Source: Proteles cristata cristata
Lineage: Eukaryota > Chordata > Mammalia > Carnivora > Hyaenidae
Assembly: GCA_017311185.1 (NCBI GenBank)
Contig: JAESUZ010004808.1
Location: forward strand, 124,001-188,000
Length of the DNA: 64,000 nucleotides
Direction of reading: 5' to 3'
Positions 33,675-44,999 of the stretch are shown here, one piece after another. Positions within the stretch are counted from its first letter, which is position 1, and every line of letters starts with the position of its first letter. Both the position numbers and the translations under genes were made by a program. Under the pieces are notes generated by a model. That model did no database searches. It worked only from the letters and a program-made list of their open reading frames with translations, and was not told the origin of the DNA.

Positions 33675-35182
33675 GTGAGTCTGTCAGAGTCTGTCACTGC
33701 CCTGTAACGATGAACTAGGGTATTTAAGGAACAGAGCCACCACTAAGGCTTCTGCAAGACTGACTGAAGTGACCGCCGTCCACTCCCCGGGAAGCACAGT
33801 CCCACTGCTTTAGAAAGGCCAGAAGGGACGTCAGGGCCCCGGCAGGAGTGACCAGAGGGCAGAGTGTCAGGGACAGCGGTGGGGTCCCACCACAGGCATG
33901 AGCACTCTGAACTAAACACTGAGAAACGTGTCATGAGCCGGCCGAGTGGCAGTGGGCCCGCTCTCTGACTGACTTGATGCTGGTGTGCCCTCTCCAGTTG
34001 AAGAGAGGTGCAGGACGGAGGGCCAGGGCCCAGGGCCTGAAGGAGGTAGCTCTCCCAAAGGGAGAGCAGACGGGAGAAGGGCCTGATGGCCTGGCCTTGT
34101 CCTTGAGAAGGGGCCTGTGGACATGCAGTTTATGTTGGCCCGGCAGCCCCCATGGGCAAAGCTCTGCGGGAAGCCCCCTCACCCTCTCATCGGAGGTTGG
34201 GGTGGCCACTGCTTGTCAGTCACCACTGTCCACACGTGGTGGGGGCAGTTTGAACACCATGGACCAAGACACTCACCCTGGAGGACTTTACCCCGGCAAG
34301 ACGGCATGCTTCTCTTGCAGTTTGCTGCTTACAGGCACTTGAAGAGTGCCTCTTGTGTGCCTGGCATCGGGATGGGCACTGGACACGTGAATATATTGCT
34401 GGGCACTGTGGTGTGCAAGCTGAAGGGCAGACGGAGCGGCCGGGCTGCTTGAGCCGCCGGGCATCTTTGAGGAATCGGCCACAGAGGGCTGGTGAGGGGC
34501 CGCTCCGGGCAGAGGCAGCAGCCTGCCCGCAGCTACCCCTGAATTTCCGGTTTGGGTGGAGGTGCGAGTAATGGTGCCTGCTGCCGACAGAAGGCTGTGT
34601 GACCCCACGGCACGGCAAGGCCGAGTGAAGGCGCCAGCCCCTCTCGGTGTCACGGTCAGGGCCGCCTCTTAGCGTCAGGGCTCAGCACACTGGGACATAG
34701 GAACAAAGGGCTGTCTCCCAGTGCCTGTCCCCAAGCAGATGGCCACTTGTTGGGGATTTGTTCCTGGGGTTGGGACCAGGCGCTGCAGGTCAGGGGTCCC
34801 ACCGAGGTACCTGTGCCAGCAGGTGGGTGGGTCTGGGGTGCAGGCAGAGTTGCCAACACACTGGCCACATCAGTCCCTTCAGGTCACCCGGGGAAGAGAA
34901 GGGTAGGCACAGATGGAAGAGCAGAGCCCAGGACAGACCCCTGAAGACTGGCCTTGAGGGGGGGAGTGGGAAGGGGGCACCACCAGAGGTCCTGAGAACA
35001 GGGCAGCGAGCGTGGGGGCCTCGGGCCCTGAAGGACGGTATGTCAGGAAAGGGTTGAGGCCCCCACTGGGCGTGGCGAGTGTGGCCGCACACACGTCTGT
35101 GAGGGGAGGTAATGGTGCAGGGCTGTGAGCAGTCACTCTGAGAGCCGGCGCAAGGGCGGCTGTGCTCCGTGTTCATGCGCTT

Positions 35183-35184
35183 GC

Positions 35185-35221
<37 letters not shown>

Positions 35222-35222
35222 C
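35183..35222. repeat. (GT)n microsatellite
   Basis: About 13 uninterrupted GT units followed by GCGCGCGTGTGCACGC. Confidence 0.95.
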
Positions 35223-35406
35223 ACGCAATGGGTACGTCTCAAGGTGGCTGCTTTAAAACTTCGTGAAAGCCTGTTGGAGAAAGAAGAATCAGGTGATGTT
35301 TCACATGGGATGAAACCTGGGTTCTTTCCAACAGAGTGCCGCCATCCTTGAGCTCAGCTGTCTCTGGGCTCCCATGGTCTTTCTTTTTACTTTTTGTAAG
35401 ATATTT

Positions 35407-35585
35407 AGGGGCGCCCAGGTGGCTCTGTCAGTTTAGCGTCCGACTTCAGCTCAGGTCATGATCTCACGGTTCATGGGTTCGAGCCCCGCGTTGGGCTCTG
35501 TGCTGACAGCTAGCTCAGAGCCTAGAGGTGTTTCCGATTCTGTGCCCCCCCCTTTCTGCCCCTTCCCTGCTCATGCGTGCGTGCG

Positions 35586-35641
<56 letters not shown>

Positions 35642-35663
35642 GTCTCAAAAATAAATAAACATT
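35407..35663 (+). repeat. CAN SINE with expanded CT tract
   Basis: GGGGCGCCCAGGTGGCTCTG head. The body contains a (TC)n run of ~50 bases at 35591-35642. Followed head-to-tail by a second SINE inserted in its tail. Confidence 0.92.
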
Positions 35664-35925
35664 AGGGCGCCTGGGTGGCTTAGTCGGTTAAGCGTCCGAC
35701 TTTCGCTTGGGTCATGATCTCGCGGTTCGTGGGTTCAAGCCCCGCGTCAGGCTCTGTGCTGACTGACAGCTCAGAGCCTGGAGCTGTTTCAGCCTGTGAC
35801 TCCCTCTCTCTCTGACCCTCCCCTGCTCACGCTGTCTCTCTCTCTCTCCTAAAAATAAAAAATAAAACATTAAAAAAAATATATTTAAAAATAAATAAAT
35901 AAATAAACATTAAAACATTTATCAT
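35664..35925 (+). repeat. CAN SINE
   Basis: GGGCGCCTGGGTGGCTTAGTC head, near-consensus body, long AATAAATAAATA tail. Confidence 0.92.
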
Positions 35926-35929
35926 TCAG

Positions 35930-36013
35930 TAATGTCTACACCAAGGTGGGGCTCAAACGCACAACTCCAGGGTCAAGAGTTGCACACTCCTTTGAGCCAG
36001 CCAGGCACCCCTC
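35930..36013 (-). repeat. Short, old CAN SINE variant
   Basis: Minus fragment with GGGTCAAGAGTTGCACACTC and a GAGCCAGCCAGGCACCCC end. Confidence 0.8.
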
Positions 36014-36783
36014 ATGGTTCTGATGTGCTCACTTTGTCCTTCAGTCATCAGATATTTCCTGTGCTTCTTTTATTTTTTTTTTTAATCATTTCTTACGTAG
36101 GATTTTTAAATCATTTCTTAAGCCGACACTGAGTGCTCTGACTCCACGGCCTCCCCTGCCTCCCTCACCCTCAGGAGACCTGGCTGAGACTCCAGGAGTG
36201 GGTTGCCTGAGGCGCAGGCTCCTCCCATGGTGAAACCAAAGCACTGTGGTGGGGGATGGGCACAGGGTAGGCGCCTCCCCTTCCAAAGGAATGGACTGGA
36301 AGGAAGAAGAGGGTGACAGGTCTCAGGCAAGTCCAGAACCAGCAGAGCAAATGACATTAAGCCTTAAGGCTCAGGAATAATCCTCTTTGGCTCTGTGCCC
36401 TGCCCTCCGTCCCCCCACCCCACCCCGGGCTGCTCAGGCAGCCTTGGCCTTGGACAGCTGAGCAAGGGCCACTTGTGTCCCCAGCCCCCACCCTCCTCCA
36501 CCCTGGCCTGTGATGGGGGAGGCAGCCCTGACCAGCGTGGCCTTTGGAGTCCTCCCTCCACTGTCCTGTTTCCAGCGCGGTGGCCGGGCCACACCGATCA
36601 CCGCCGCCGCTGGGCCACACCTCGGGGTTCCCATTTTCTGTAGTACAGGCTGTTCCACATCTTACAATTCTGCTTCCTTTCTGCATCAGCTGCCATGTTT
36701 CGGGCGTCTCTCTCCTGCACACTGGCTGTCAGCAGAGCAGCCCAGCCGCACCTTCAGCACTTTGCTTAGAAATCTCTCCAGCC

Positions 36784-36885
36784 CGGGGTGCCCGGAGGGC
36801 CCCGTCGGTTAAGCACCCTACTCTTGATTTCAGCTCATGGTTCTTGAGATCGCACCCTGTGTCAGGCTCTCCACTAAACACTAGG
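36784..36885 (+). repeat. CAN SINE fragment
   Basis: GGGGTGCCCGGAGGGCCCCG, then CACCCTACTCTTGATTTCAG and TGTGTCAGGCTCTCCA, truncated on the right. Confidence 0.75.
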
Positions 36886-37798
36886 ACGTGACTGTAACTC
36901 AGCCAAGTGTTGGGCCACTTTATAAAAGGATCACCTTTTGTCCCATTTCCAAGAACGTATTCCTCACTTCTGTCTGAGACCTTGCTGGAATGATCTTTTC
37001 CATCCTCGTGGCTACCAAATGTTGTTCAAGAAGGTTTAGGGCTTCTCTGAGAAGAAAGGCTTTTTCTCCGCTCTCTTCTCCTTCTTAGCCCTCACCAGAA
37101 CCTCCCTCAGCATCCCGAACGCTAGCCTCCCCTCAGAGCTCCCCCAGCCCCGCCCAGCATCCCTCCCGGTCACTGGAGGCACTAGGACACCATGGACAGT
37201 GGTCTTCCTGCTTGATGATCATTTATCAAACACAAGCTGATAGTCAGGTGTCCACATCAGACTCAAAGAATGGAAGTTTCAGTCCAAGAATAGAAGCTGT
37301 GGGAAGGGCTGTTCCTTAAAGATCCAGAAGCTTAAGCATGTGGGAGTGAGAGGGAGAGTTATTGATGGAGAACCCCACGTGTAGGGCACAGGCCAGGCGT
37401 GGGGTGCTCCTAACCAGGACGCTGTCTGTCCCCTTTGCCCAGCTGTGCCCTCTCTGAGCAGCAGCCAGTGTGACACAGGCCACGGTCGGTTCCCTGGGAG
37501 CGTGACTGTGGACTGTGCACTTGAGAAACATGTTTTTATTCAGTTTCATAATTTTATCCTTACAAAAATTATATTCTCATGGTTAGACTTGTACACTATG
37601 AAAGTGGTTTTTTAAAGTATGAAATGGGTGTGATGAGATACCGGTGCTGTCTGTGGTTTCCCTGTTTCGTACCGGGCTTTGCGGACAGTGTCTGCACGTC
37701 ATCTTGTCAGTGTTCAGAACAAATTACAAGGCTGAGCATGTAAGCTCATTTATTGCGTACGAAAAAACATTCCACCGATCAGGAATGGGTCACAGGAG

Positions 37799-37964
37799 AG
37801 GCGCCTGGGGGGCTCAGTTGGTTAAGCGTCTGACTTCGGCTCAGGTCATGATCTCACGGTTTGTGGTCTTGAGCCCCGCATCGGGCTCTGTGCTGACAGC
37901 TCAGAGCCTGGAGCTGCTTCAGATTCTGTGTCTCCCTCTCCTTCTGACCCTCCCCTGCTCACAC

Positions 37965-38007
<43 letters not shown>

Positions 38008-38056
38008 GTCTCCCTCTCTCTCTCAGAAATAAACAACATTAAAAAAAAAAAAAAGG
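37799..38056 (+). repeat. CAN SINE
   Basis: GAGGCGCCTGGGGGGCTCAG to an A14 tail, with a long (TC)n body. TGGGTCACAGGA flanks both ends. Confidence 0.94.
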
Positions 38057-38277
38057 AGTGGGTCACAGGATAGAGGGAAACGGACAGCTTCTTTGGCCTG
38101 TGTGTGCCTAGCTGCTTTTCTAGTGGAGAACACTCTCACCATGAGCCGTCCGCTGTCTGAAACGGCCTCCTGTGGAGCCTTGTTTCATTCTGTTATGTTT
38201 TCCTGATGGGTTTTGTTTTGGCTCTTTTAGACATCAAGTCGTTTTCAGTGCTGTGATCATGCTGTCCTTTATTTTAG

Positions 38278-38425
38278 GGGCCAGACGCCTGCTGAGTCCG
38301 ATTTCCAGGTGCTCGAAATTGCCCGAAAGTTGGAAATGTATGGCATCCGATTTCACGCCGCTTCTGACAGGGAGGGGGCCAGAATCAACCTGGCCGTCTC
38401 CCACATGGGTGTCCACGTGTTCCAG
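38278..38425 (+). CDS. FARP2: FARP2 exon: end of FERM F2, start of F3
   Basis: 148 bases. Acceptor is CTTTATTTTAG and donor TTCCAG|GTAGGG. It codes GQTPAESDFQVLEIARKLEM, YGIRFHAASDREGARINLAV and SHMGVHVFQ. The LE.AR.LEMYGI.FH..D.EG..I.L.VSH.G..VF block is the classic FERM F2-F3 transition; F3 is a PTB/PH-like lobe that usually carries the ligand-binding groove. Confidence 0.98.
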
Positions 38426-39137
38426 GTAGGGAGGGACAGGGGTGTGAGGACTGGCTGGGGCTTGATTCGACACATGTTGGTAAATGTTCGTTGTGATGCT
38501 GAAGGCCCTGGCCTGGCAGGGAGAACCAGCTTGTCCGTCTCCTCCGTGTCCTTGTCCTCGCTGTCACAGAGCCCTCTGCCCCCCAGGGCAGCCAGGCGCA
38601 TGCCGTCATTCTAATGCTTTAGAACCTTCAGCAGAAACACTGGCTTGCTTGCGCCACAAGCGTGGACCTGCCACAGGTCTGGGGGTGCTGCTCTGTGAGG
38701 GGTCATTTCAGTATAGAAGAAAGAACAGACCAGAAAGTATCAGAGGCTCTTGCACGTGATAAGCGTCAGTAGCAGCCTTCGGGAACTTTTGTATTAGCCA
38801 TGTATGGACATGCGATTGGTGACATAAAAGGGCCGCTAAGTTCTGCCTGCAGCCACACATGCGTGTGCTTGTGTGTGTGCTATGGAAGCATCCGAAAGCA
38901 GAGAAACACAGCCCCTTCGCACCTGGAGGGCTCCGCGCACCCCTCCCTCGGGCTGGGTGGCCCAGGTGCTGCTGCCGCCCCTCTCTCGGGCGTCCTCTGT
39001 CTGTCCTTGCAGAACTGCGGCCTACAGTAGCACGTGGCCATCCTGCAGAGGCCTGCTCCTTGCTGACCGCCAGGGAAGGCTGCAGCCTTTGAGCCCGGGG
39101 CTGCGATCACGGCTCTTTCCTCTGTGGGCTCTCTTAT

Positions 39138-39332
39138 TTTTTTTTTTTTTAAGTTTACTTATTAATTTTGAGGGGGTTGGGGGAGAGACCGAAGGAGAGA
39201 GAGAATCCCAAGCAGGCTCCGCACTGCCAGCACAGAGCCCAACGAGGGGTTTGATCTCGTGAACCGTGAAATCAGGACCTGAGCCAAAATCAAGAGTCAG
39301 ATGATTAACCTACTGAGCCACCCAGGCGCCCC
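39138..39332 (-). repeat. CAN SINE
   Basis: Minus copy ending GAGCCACCCAGGCGCCCC. CTCTGTGGGCTCTCTT occurs on both sides. Confidence 0.93.
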
Positions 39333-40587
39333 CTCTGTGGGCTCTCTTTAGCCTGTGTTTGCCTAAAATGGCTTGTCTAATCAAGGCCCCTATAGTCAAG
39401 CCTTGCTTTCTTTTCCTTTTCTTTTCCTTTTTTAACCTAGCCATCAAATTTCAGTTTCCTATTGGGGAAGAAAAATAATTCATAAACAACATTAATTGTG
39501 ACACACTGTATACTGACCGACAGGCAGAGAACGCGCCAGGCACACCAAGTGAGCTGGTGGGCTCGTGGCCTCCCGCACCTGCTCCCTCAGGTGATAGTTC
39601 TTCCATCATGCGTGATGAAAATCACACGTCCATCCAAATCCAGACAGTGTAATTCTTCCAGAAAAGGATAGCTAATTTGTAACTGGAAGAAGTTAGAAGC
39701 AGAAATTAGAGATTGCAAGTTAAACACTTTAGATGGAATTCATTTTTACTCCCTCAAATCCCCACCAGAATGATGATGAAGGGATTTTCTTTAAACTGAG
39801 TAAGACCAGAAAAGGAAACCACAGTGTCAGTGACGTTTTGGAGGTCAGGAAGTGGGCAGACGCCGGGAAGAGCAGAGTGGGAGCCGCTGACCCCCCGTGG
39901 TCTGCCGTGGGGAGGGGTGGGGAGCAGGCCGCCACGTCCCCCGGAGTTGGGAAGGGCGCCTCCCGCTGGCCCGGGCCAGCTGGGGCCGGAAGCAGCCTGG
40001 CCCCCCCATGGGAGGGACACGCGCAGCCCCAGAGCCGAGGCAGCAACCCCCCCACCCCCGGCCCCTGTCCCCTCCCGGGCACGGCTTGGATGGTGGGTGT
40101 GAGGTCCCCAGGCAGAGTGTGGGGTGCCAGGACAGCCCGTCATCTCCGTGTGGCCACGGGCCCTCCCCGTCTCCGCTCCCCTGGACTGGCGGCCAGGCTG
40201 ACATGTGCAGAGAAGATACGACAGGCAGTTTTGCAGAGGTGTGGCACTCCTAGAGGAGAGGAGAGGCCAGCGTGGCAGCAGTGGGGGGTGGGGGGCCTCC
40301 GGCTGGCGGCCAGGCCCAACAGCACCTGCCACCACGCAGGCGGCCTGCAGAAAGTTGTCTCATATATCAGCCTCCACAGAAGAGTTTTAAATTCTGCACA
40401 GAGGGTTTAGGCTGAATTAGTGATGGGAACATAGAGAATTGAGTAAATGAAAAGAGGCACTTAATAAGTCCAGAAAAAGTAAAAGTAAAGGACAAAATAT
40501 AGTAAGAATTCACCACAGCTCAGCCTGTGAACTGCACTCACACGATCAATAATATGAAAACCGAATTTAAAATTCAGCGGCCATGGG

Positions 40588-40812
40588 GGCGCCTGGGTGG
40601 CTCAGTCAGTTAAGCGTCCGACTTTCGCTTGGGTCATGATCTCGCGGTTCGTGGGTTCGAGCCCCGCGTTGGGCTCTGTGCTGACTGCCAGCTCAGAGCC
40701 TGGAGGCTGTTACAGAGTCTGTGACTCCTCTCTCTCTGACCCTCCCCTGCTCACGCTGTCTCTCTCTCTCTCTCTCCTAGAAATAAATAAAACATTTAAA
40801 AAATAAAATAAA
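40588..40812 (+). repeat. CAN SINE
   Basis: GGGCGCCTGGGTGGCTCAGTC head, near consensus. Flanked by AAATTCAGCGGCCATGG / AAATTCAACGGCCATGG. Confidence 0.95.
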
Positions 40813-41141
40813 ATAAAATTCAACGGCCATGGAGTGGTGCGGGGGTGCTCAGGAGGCCAGGTCTTCTACAGGCACCCAAGGCGGGCACCAGAGCTGCTGG
40901 GGAGGGTGGGGGTTTCTGTCCCAGCAAGAGGGCTTGAGCGTGGGGCCCACATGCCTGGGTCTTGTCTCGGGCCTTGCCTGACGTTTCTAACTAAGCCGTG
41001 GGTGGTCTCATGCAGATCAGCGTGAGAGCGGCGCTGCTCCTGCTCAGTTGTAGAAGCTAAAGTCTCTGCTCTTTCTCTCTCTAAATAAATAAATACTCTC
41101 CTCTCTCTATATAAATAAATAAATGAACTTTAAAAGGAGGG

Positions 41142-41575
41142 AGGGTGTCTGGGGGACTCAGTTAAGTGACTCTTTAAATTTTTTTAATGTTTTATTTATT
41201 TCTGAGAAAGAGAGCATGAGCAGGGGAGGGTCAGAGAGAGAGGGAGACACAGAATCGGAAGCAGGCTCCAGTCTATGAGCTGACGATCAGCACAGAGCCC
41301 AGCACAGGTCTCGAACTCAGGAACTGTGTGATCATGACCTGAGCCGAAGTGGGACGCTTAACTGACTGAACCACCCAGGCTCCCCAAGTGTCTGACTCTT
41401 GATTTCGGCTCAGGTCGTGATTTCATTGGTTTGTGGGATCGAGCCCCGAGTCGGGCTCTGTGCTGACAGTCCCAGAGCCTGCTTGAGATTCTCTCTCTCC
41501 TCCCTCTCTGCCCCTCTTCTGCTCAGTCACCTACATGCCCGCTCTCTCAAAATAAATAAGTATACTTTAAAGAAT
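41142..41575 (+). repeat. CAN SINE, interrupted by a second SINE
   Basis: GGGTGTCTGGGGGACTCAG head to GTGACTCTT, resuming at about 41386 with GTGTCTGACTCTTGATTTCG to the AATAAATAAGTATACTTTAAA tail. Confidence 0.9.
41176..41385 (-). repeat. CAN SINE nested in a CAN SINE
   Basis: TTTTTTTAATGTTTTATTTA start, CCACCCAGGCTCCCC end, placed inside the head of the + strand SINE. Confidence 0.93.
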
Positions 41576-41751
41576 ATTAATAGTAATTTGTAGGAAGGCT
41601 GTATCAAAGACATCAGGTTTTCCTAAAACATGCAGATTTGTATATTTAGTGTTGACATTTTAATCCAGAGTCCTTCCAAATATAATTGTTAAGTATCAAG
41701 TGGGTTGTTGTGCTATCTGGCAAGTTTGTTAATTTAAACATTTCTCTGTTT

Positions 41752-41942
41752 CTGGGTGCCTGAGTGGCTGAGTCAGTTGAGCTCATCCAACTTCTGCTCA
41801 GGTCATGGTCTCATAGTTTGCGAGCTCAAGCCCGGTGTTGGGCTCTCTGTCAGAGATCCTCTTTCCTCCTCTGTCTCTCTGCCCCTCCCCTGCTTGCACT
41901 CATTTTCAAAAATAAGTATTAAAAAATAAATAAATAATAAAC
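41752..41942 (+). repeat. CAN SINE
   Basis: Diverged: GGGTGCCTGAGTGGCTGAGTC, shortened body, AAATAAATAAATAATAAAC tail. Confidence 0.88.
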
Positions 41943-41959
41943 ATTATCTTTTTGTGAAA

Positions 41960-42006
41960 GTGTGTGTCTGTGTGTGTGTCTGTGTGTGTGTGTGTGTGTG
42001 TGTGTC
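41960..42006. repeat. (TG)n microsatellite beside a FARP2 acceptor
   Basis: About 22 TG units, broken by two TC steps, ending 41 bases before the acceptor AG (42046-42047). In RNA this is a UG repeat in the branch-point/acceptor neighbourhood. Confidence 0.93.
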
Positions 42007-42047
42007 TGGATTACAGTGTGTCTGAGTGTCCATCTCTTGGGTTTCAG

Positions 42048-42143
42048 GGCACCACCAAGATTAACACTTTCAACTGGTCCAGAGTACGAAAACTCAGCTT
42101 CAAGAGGAAAAGGTTTCTCATCAAACTGCACCCAGAGGTCCGT
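42048..42143 (+). CDS. FARP2: FARP2 exon: FERM F3 lobe
   Basis: 96 bases, 32 codons, phase 0 at both ends. Acceptor TTGGGTTTCAG, donor CGT|GTAAGT. It codes GTTKINTFNWSRVRKLSFKR and KRFLIKLHPEVR. The INTF.W..VRKLSFKRKRFLIKLHPE stretch is the hallmark of FERM F3 in the FARP/4.1 group, and its basic strand is a likely membrane-facing surface. Being symmetric, its skipping would keep the frame but remove the F3 core. Confidence 0.98.
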
Positions 42144-43245
42144 GTAAGTATGATTTCAAGCACTTTCTAAATTTTAAGAGAACTTACTCTGCTAGAATAT
42201 TGACTTCTCAAATCACTTTATAAATCACTTTAGTGTGATGCACACGAGAGTTTGAGGACGGGATCTGGAATTGTGCGGAAGGGCTTTTGGGTACTCTGCC
42301 CAGTAGGGCTGCTACTGAGGGTAGGTTGGCGTCCCGGCGGGGCCTGCGTACACAGCTCCTCCCAGCTGGCTCTCAGCGTTAGCCGGGTCCGGGGTGAGAG
42401 GGAGAAGCTCCTGGGGGCTGCCGAGAACAGTCCATTTATTCCAGCCTCTTTGTTCTCCAGGTAAGAGGCCGTGGTCTGAAGGCCCACAGCACATTAGCGT
42501 TAGAGTGTCCGTCCCCGTAGGCTGAGGGCCACTCCCAGTGTGCTCCTGTTTCTCTGATTCAGAAATTAGCCTTTTACTAGCTCTAATTGGAAAAGCCTTG
42601 ATTTTCAAAAAAATAAGTACTCCTTTCATTTGAGAATGTCAGTCAGTAAAATACGCATGAATTTACTGAAATAGGTAAAGATGGAAAAAGTAAATGTCTC
42701 TATAAGTGTGACAGGAAGAATCCGGTACTTGAAGCAAGTCGAAGGTATCCACCTTGGTACATTTCCAGTGTACAGAGGAGGTTAGGAAGCCAGAGTAGAT
42801 TAGCCGAGCATGGCGGTTGAGGCGTAAGAGGCTGTGTCAGCGAAGACATGCTTCATGGTGGGAGATTTAAGCCCTGAGCCAGTAGAGAAGAAAGGCTCTA
42901 CTTAAGCTTTTAAAAGGCACTTGATTAGCAAGAGCTTTTGTCAAACAGCGGGTTCCTGAGCTGCCTTGGCGCTTACTTTCTGTAGAAGCCAGAAAAGATG
43001 GCTTGTTTCTTACTCAAGCATCTGCCGTAGGGATGGAAGGGAAGAATAAGGAAACATACATGAAATGCAGGTAAAGGGCTGCTGTTTTCTCCTGAGTGAA
43101 AGAAAGGGTGCTGTTGTGACAAGCAGGGAACCCTCACCCAGCCCCGTGTGCCAGAGCAGCAGTGCAACACCCCACCAAGGCCCAGGGCTGCAGCCACACC
43201 CATCTGCAGCAGTCACCGCTTGTGTCCGTCAGCACTTAGATGTTT

Positions 43246-43457
43246 TTTTTTTTAATGTTTTATTTATTTCTAGGAGAGAGAGAGACAGCGTGAGCAGGGG
43301 AGGGTCAGAGAGAGAGGGAGTCACAGAATGAAACAGGCTCCAGGCTCTGAGCTGGCAGTGAGCACAGAGCCCGACGCGGGGCTCGAACCCACGCACCGCG
43401 AGATCATAACCTAAGCGAAAGTCAGACGCTTAACCGACTAAGCCATCCAGGCGCCTC
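43246..43457 (-). repeat. CAN SINE
   Basis: Minus copy ending AAGCCATCCAGGCGCC. Duplications CAGCACTTAGATGTT on both sides. Confidence 0.94.
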
Positions 43458-43561
43458 CATCAGCACTTAGATGTTAAAGACTGAATCTAGACGTCCGGGC
43501 AAGATAGTCTTTCTAGAAGGTAATTTAGTAATACATCACAAATTCAAAAATGGGCATTGTT

Positions 43562-43668
43562 GGGGCACCTGGCTGGCTCAGTCGGAAGAGTGTGTGACTC
43601 TTGATATTAGGGTCATGAGTTCGAGCCCCGTGTCAGGTGTAGAGGTTACTTAAATAATTTTTAAAAAT
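43562..43668 (+). repeat. Short, old CAN SINE variant
   Basis: GGGGCACCTGGCTGGCTCAGTC, ATGAGTTCGAGCCCCGTGTC, then GTAGAGGTTACTTAAATAAT; ~105 bases, without the CT-rich body. tRNA-like head, but not a tRNA gene. Confidence 0.85.
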
Positions 43669-44096
43669 CTGCATTGTTTTAAGCTCAGTTTAACAATTCT
43701 AGGAATTTATCCTGGGGAGTGACTATGAGAGATGAAGCAGTAGTTTCTTCAAGATGGTGTGTGTGAGCCTTTAAAACTATGCCATGGGCATCCAGCACAT
43801 CCCAGACTCCACAGAGAGATGATTGGGCAACAGTGTAGAAATCATTGCCTGACAGAGAGGATGCCCCAGTTTGCTGGGTGGGATGTGTCCCAAGGAGATG
43901 GGTGTAAATGTTAGCAGTTGTGTGATCATAGGTGACTGCATTTTTCTGATCATTTCTGAAGTGAATATGTAGATACCTATTTTTCTTCTCTTACGTAAAT
44001 GGCACCAGAAGTCTTTATAGATAATGCAGGGAAAAAAATTCTTCCTAAATTTTTAAGTCTGTTTATTTATTTATTTATTTTAAATGTTTCTTTTTG

Positions 44097-44325
44097 AGGG
44101 GTGCCTGGGTGGCTCAGTCAGTTAAGCGTCCGACTTCTGCTCGGGTCACGATCTCATGGTTCATGGGTTTGAGCCCTACGTTGGGCTCTGTGCTGACAGC
44201 CAGCTCAGAGCCTGGGGCCTGTTTCAGATTCTGTGTCTCCCTCTCTCTCTGACCCTCCCCTGCTCACACTGTATCTCTCTCTCTCTCTCAGAAATGAATA
44301 AAATATTTTTAAAAATTTTTTTAAT
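44097..44325 (+). repeat. CAN SINE
   Basis: GGGGTGCCTGGGTGGCTCAG to AATGAATAAAATATTTTTAAAAA. Abuts a minus copy tail to tail, making an inverted pair. Confidence 0.92.
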
Positions 44326-44539
44326 AAATAAATATTTATTTTTGAGAGAGTGTGCACACCACCCACAGGCATGCCTGTGAGTGGGGGAGGGGCAGAGAGA
44401 GAGGGAGACAGAATCCGAAGCAGCTCCAGGCTCCAAGCCGTCACCACAGAGCCTGACCTATGGCCCCAACCCATGAACTGCAATATCATAACCTGAGCCA
44501 AAGTCCAACGCTTAACTGACTGAGCCACCCAGGCCCCCA
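44326..44539 (-). repeat. CAN SINE
   Basis: AATAAATATTTATTTTTGAG to GAGCCACCCAGGCCCCC. Confidence 0.92.
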
Positions 44540-44735
44540 AGTTTATTCTGAGAGGGAGTGCATGCGCACACTTGCACTTGAGCAGCGAGGGGCAGAGAGA
44601 AGGGGGGAGAATCCCAAGCAGGCTCCCTGCTGTCAGCACAGAGCCCAGCTCAGAACTTGATCTCATAACTGTGACATCATGAACTTAGCAAAAATCGAGG
44701 GTCAGATGCTCAACCTGCTGAGCAGGTCCCCCCAA
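44540..44735 (-). repeat. CAN SINE
   Basis: TTTATTCTGAGAGGGAGTGC to GAGCAGGTCCCCCC. Diverged; ends 100 bases before a FARP2 exon. Confidence 0.85.
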
Positions 44736-44835
44736 AATATCTTCCTAATGTTTAACTTTGAATAAAAATCTGTTGTCTGAATGCCTCCTAAATTTTCTTG
44801 AATTAGTAGCTTGAACCTTTGTACTTTGTTTCTAG

Positions 44836-44999
44836 GGACCTTACCAGGACACGCTAGAGTTCTTATTGGGTAGCAGAGACGGATGCAAGAACTTCTGGAA
44901 GATCTGTGTGGAATATCACACCTTCTTTCGACTCGTTGATCAGCCTCAGCCCAGAGCTAAAGCTGCCCTCTTCAGCAGGGGCTCCTCCTTCAGATACAG
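44836..44999 (+). CDS. FARP2: FARP2 exon: FERM F3 lobe end, start of FERM-adjacent region
   Basis: 164 bases. The acceptor is TTTGTTTCTAG, the donor ATACAG|GTGGGG. It codes [40 protein letters not shown] and [14 protein letters not shown]. The [17 protein letters not shown] motif is the C-terminal F3 helix, and F(S)RGSSFRYSGRTQKQ across the next junction is the conserved FERM-adjacent segment, whose phosphorylation can regulate FERM proteins. Confidence 0.98.

Larger units (their letters stand above)
33675..38277 (+). other. FARP2 intron (4.6 kb)
   Basis: Holds a GT and a CT microsatellite, two tandem SINEs, two short SINE fragments and one further SINE. The rest (33675-35180, 36110-36780, 36890-37790) has no recognised element except a MIR-like stretch near 34335-34400 (CTCTTGTGTGCCTGGCATCG). 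GC-rich parts give long but unsupported open frames on both strands. Confidence 0.75.
38426..42047 (+). other. FARP2 intron (3.6 kb)
   Basis: Contains five SINEs (two nested) and a TG repeat next to the acceptor. The stretch 39800-40340 is GC-rich and unrecognised. Confidence 0.8.
42144..44835 (+). other. FARP2 intron (2.7 kb)
   Basis: GT..AG intron with five SINEs. The last three are crowded just before the next exon. 42180-43230 holds nothing recognised. Confidence 0.8.

Noticed and set aside
39729..40410. Open frames of 193-225 residues on both strands
   Set aside because: GC-rich intron between two phased FARP2 exons; Pro/Gly-rich low-complexity text, no domain.
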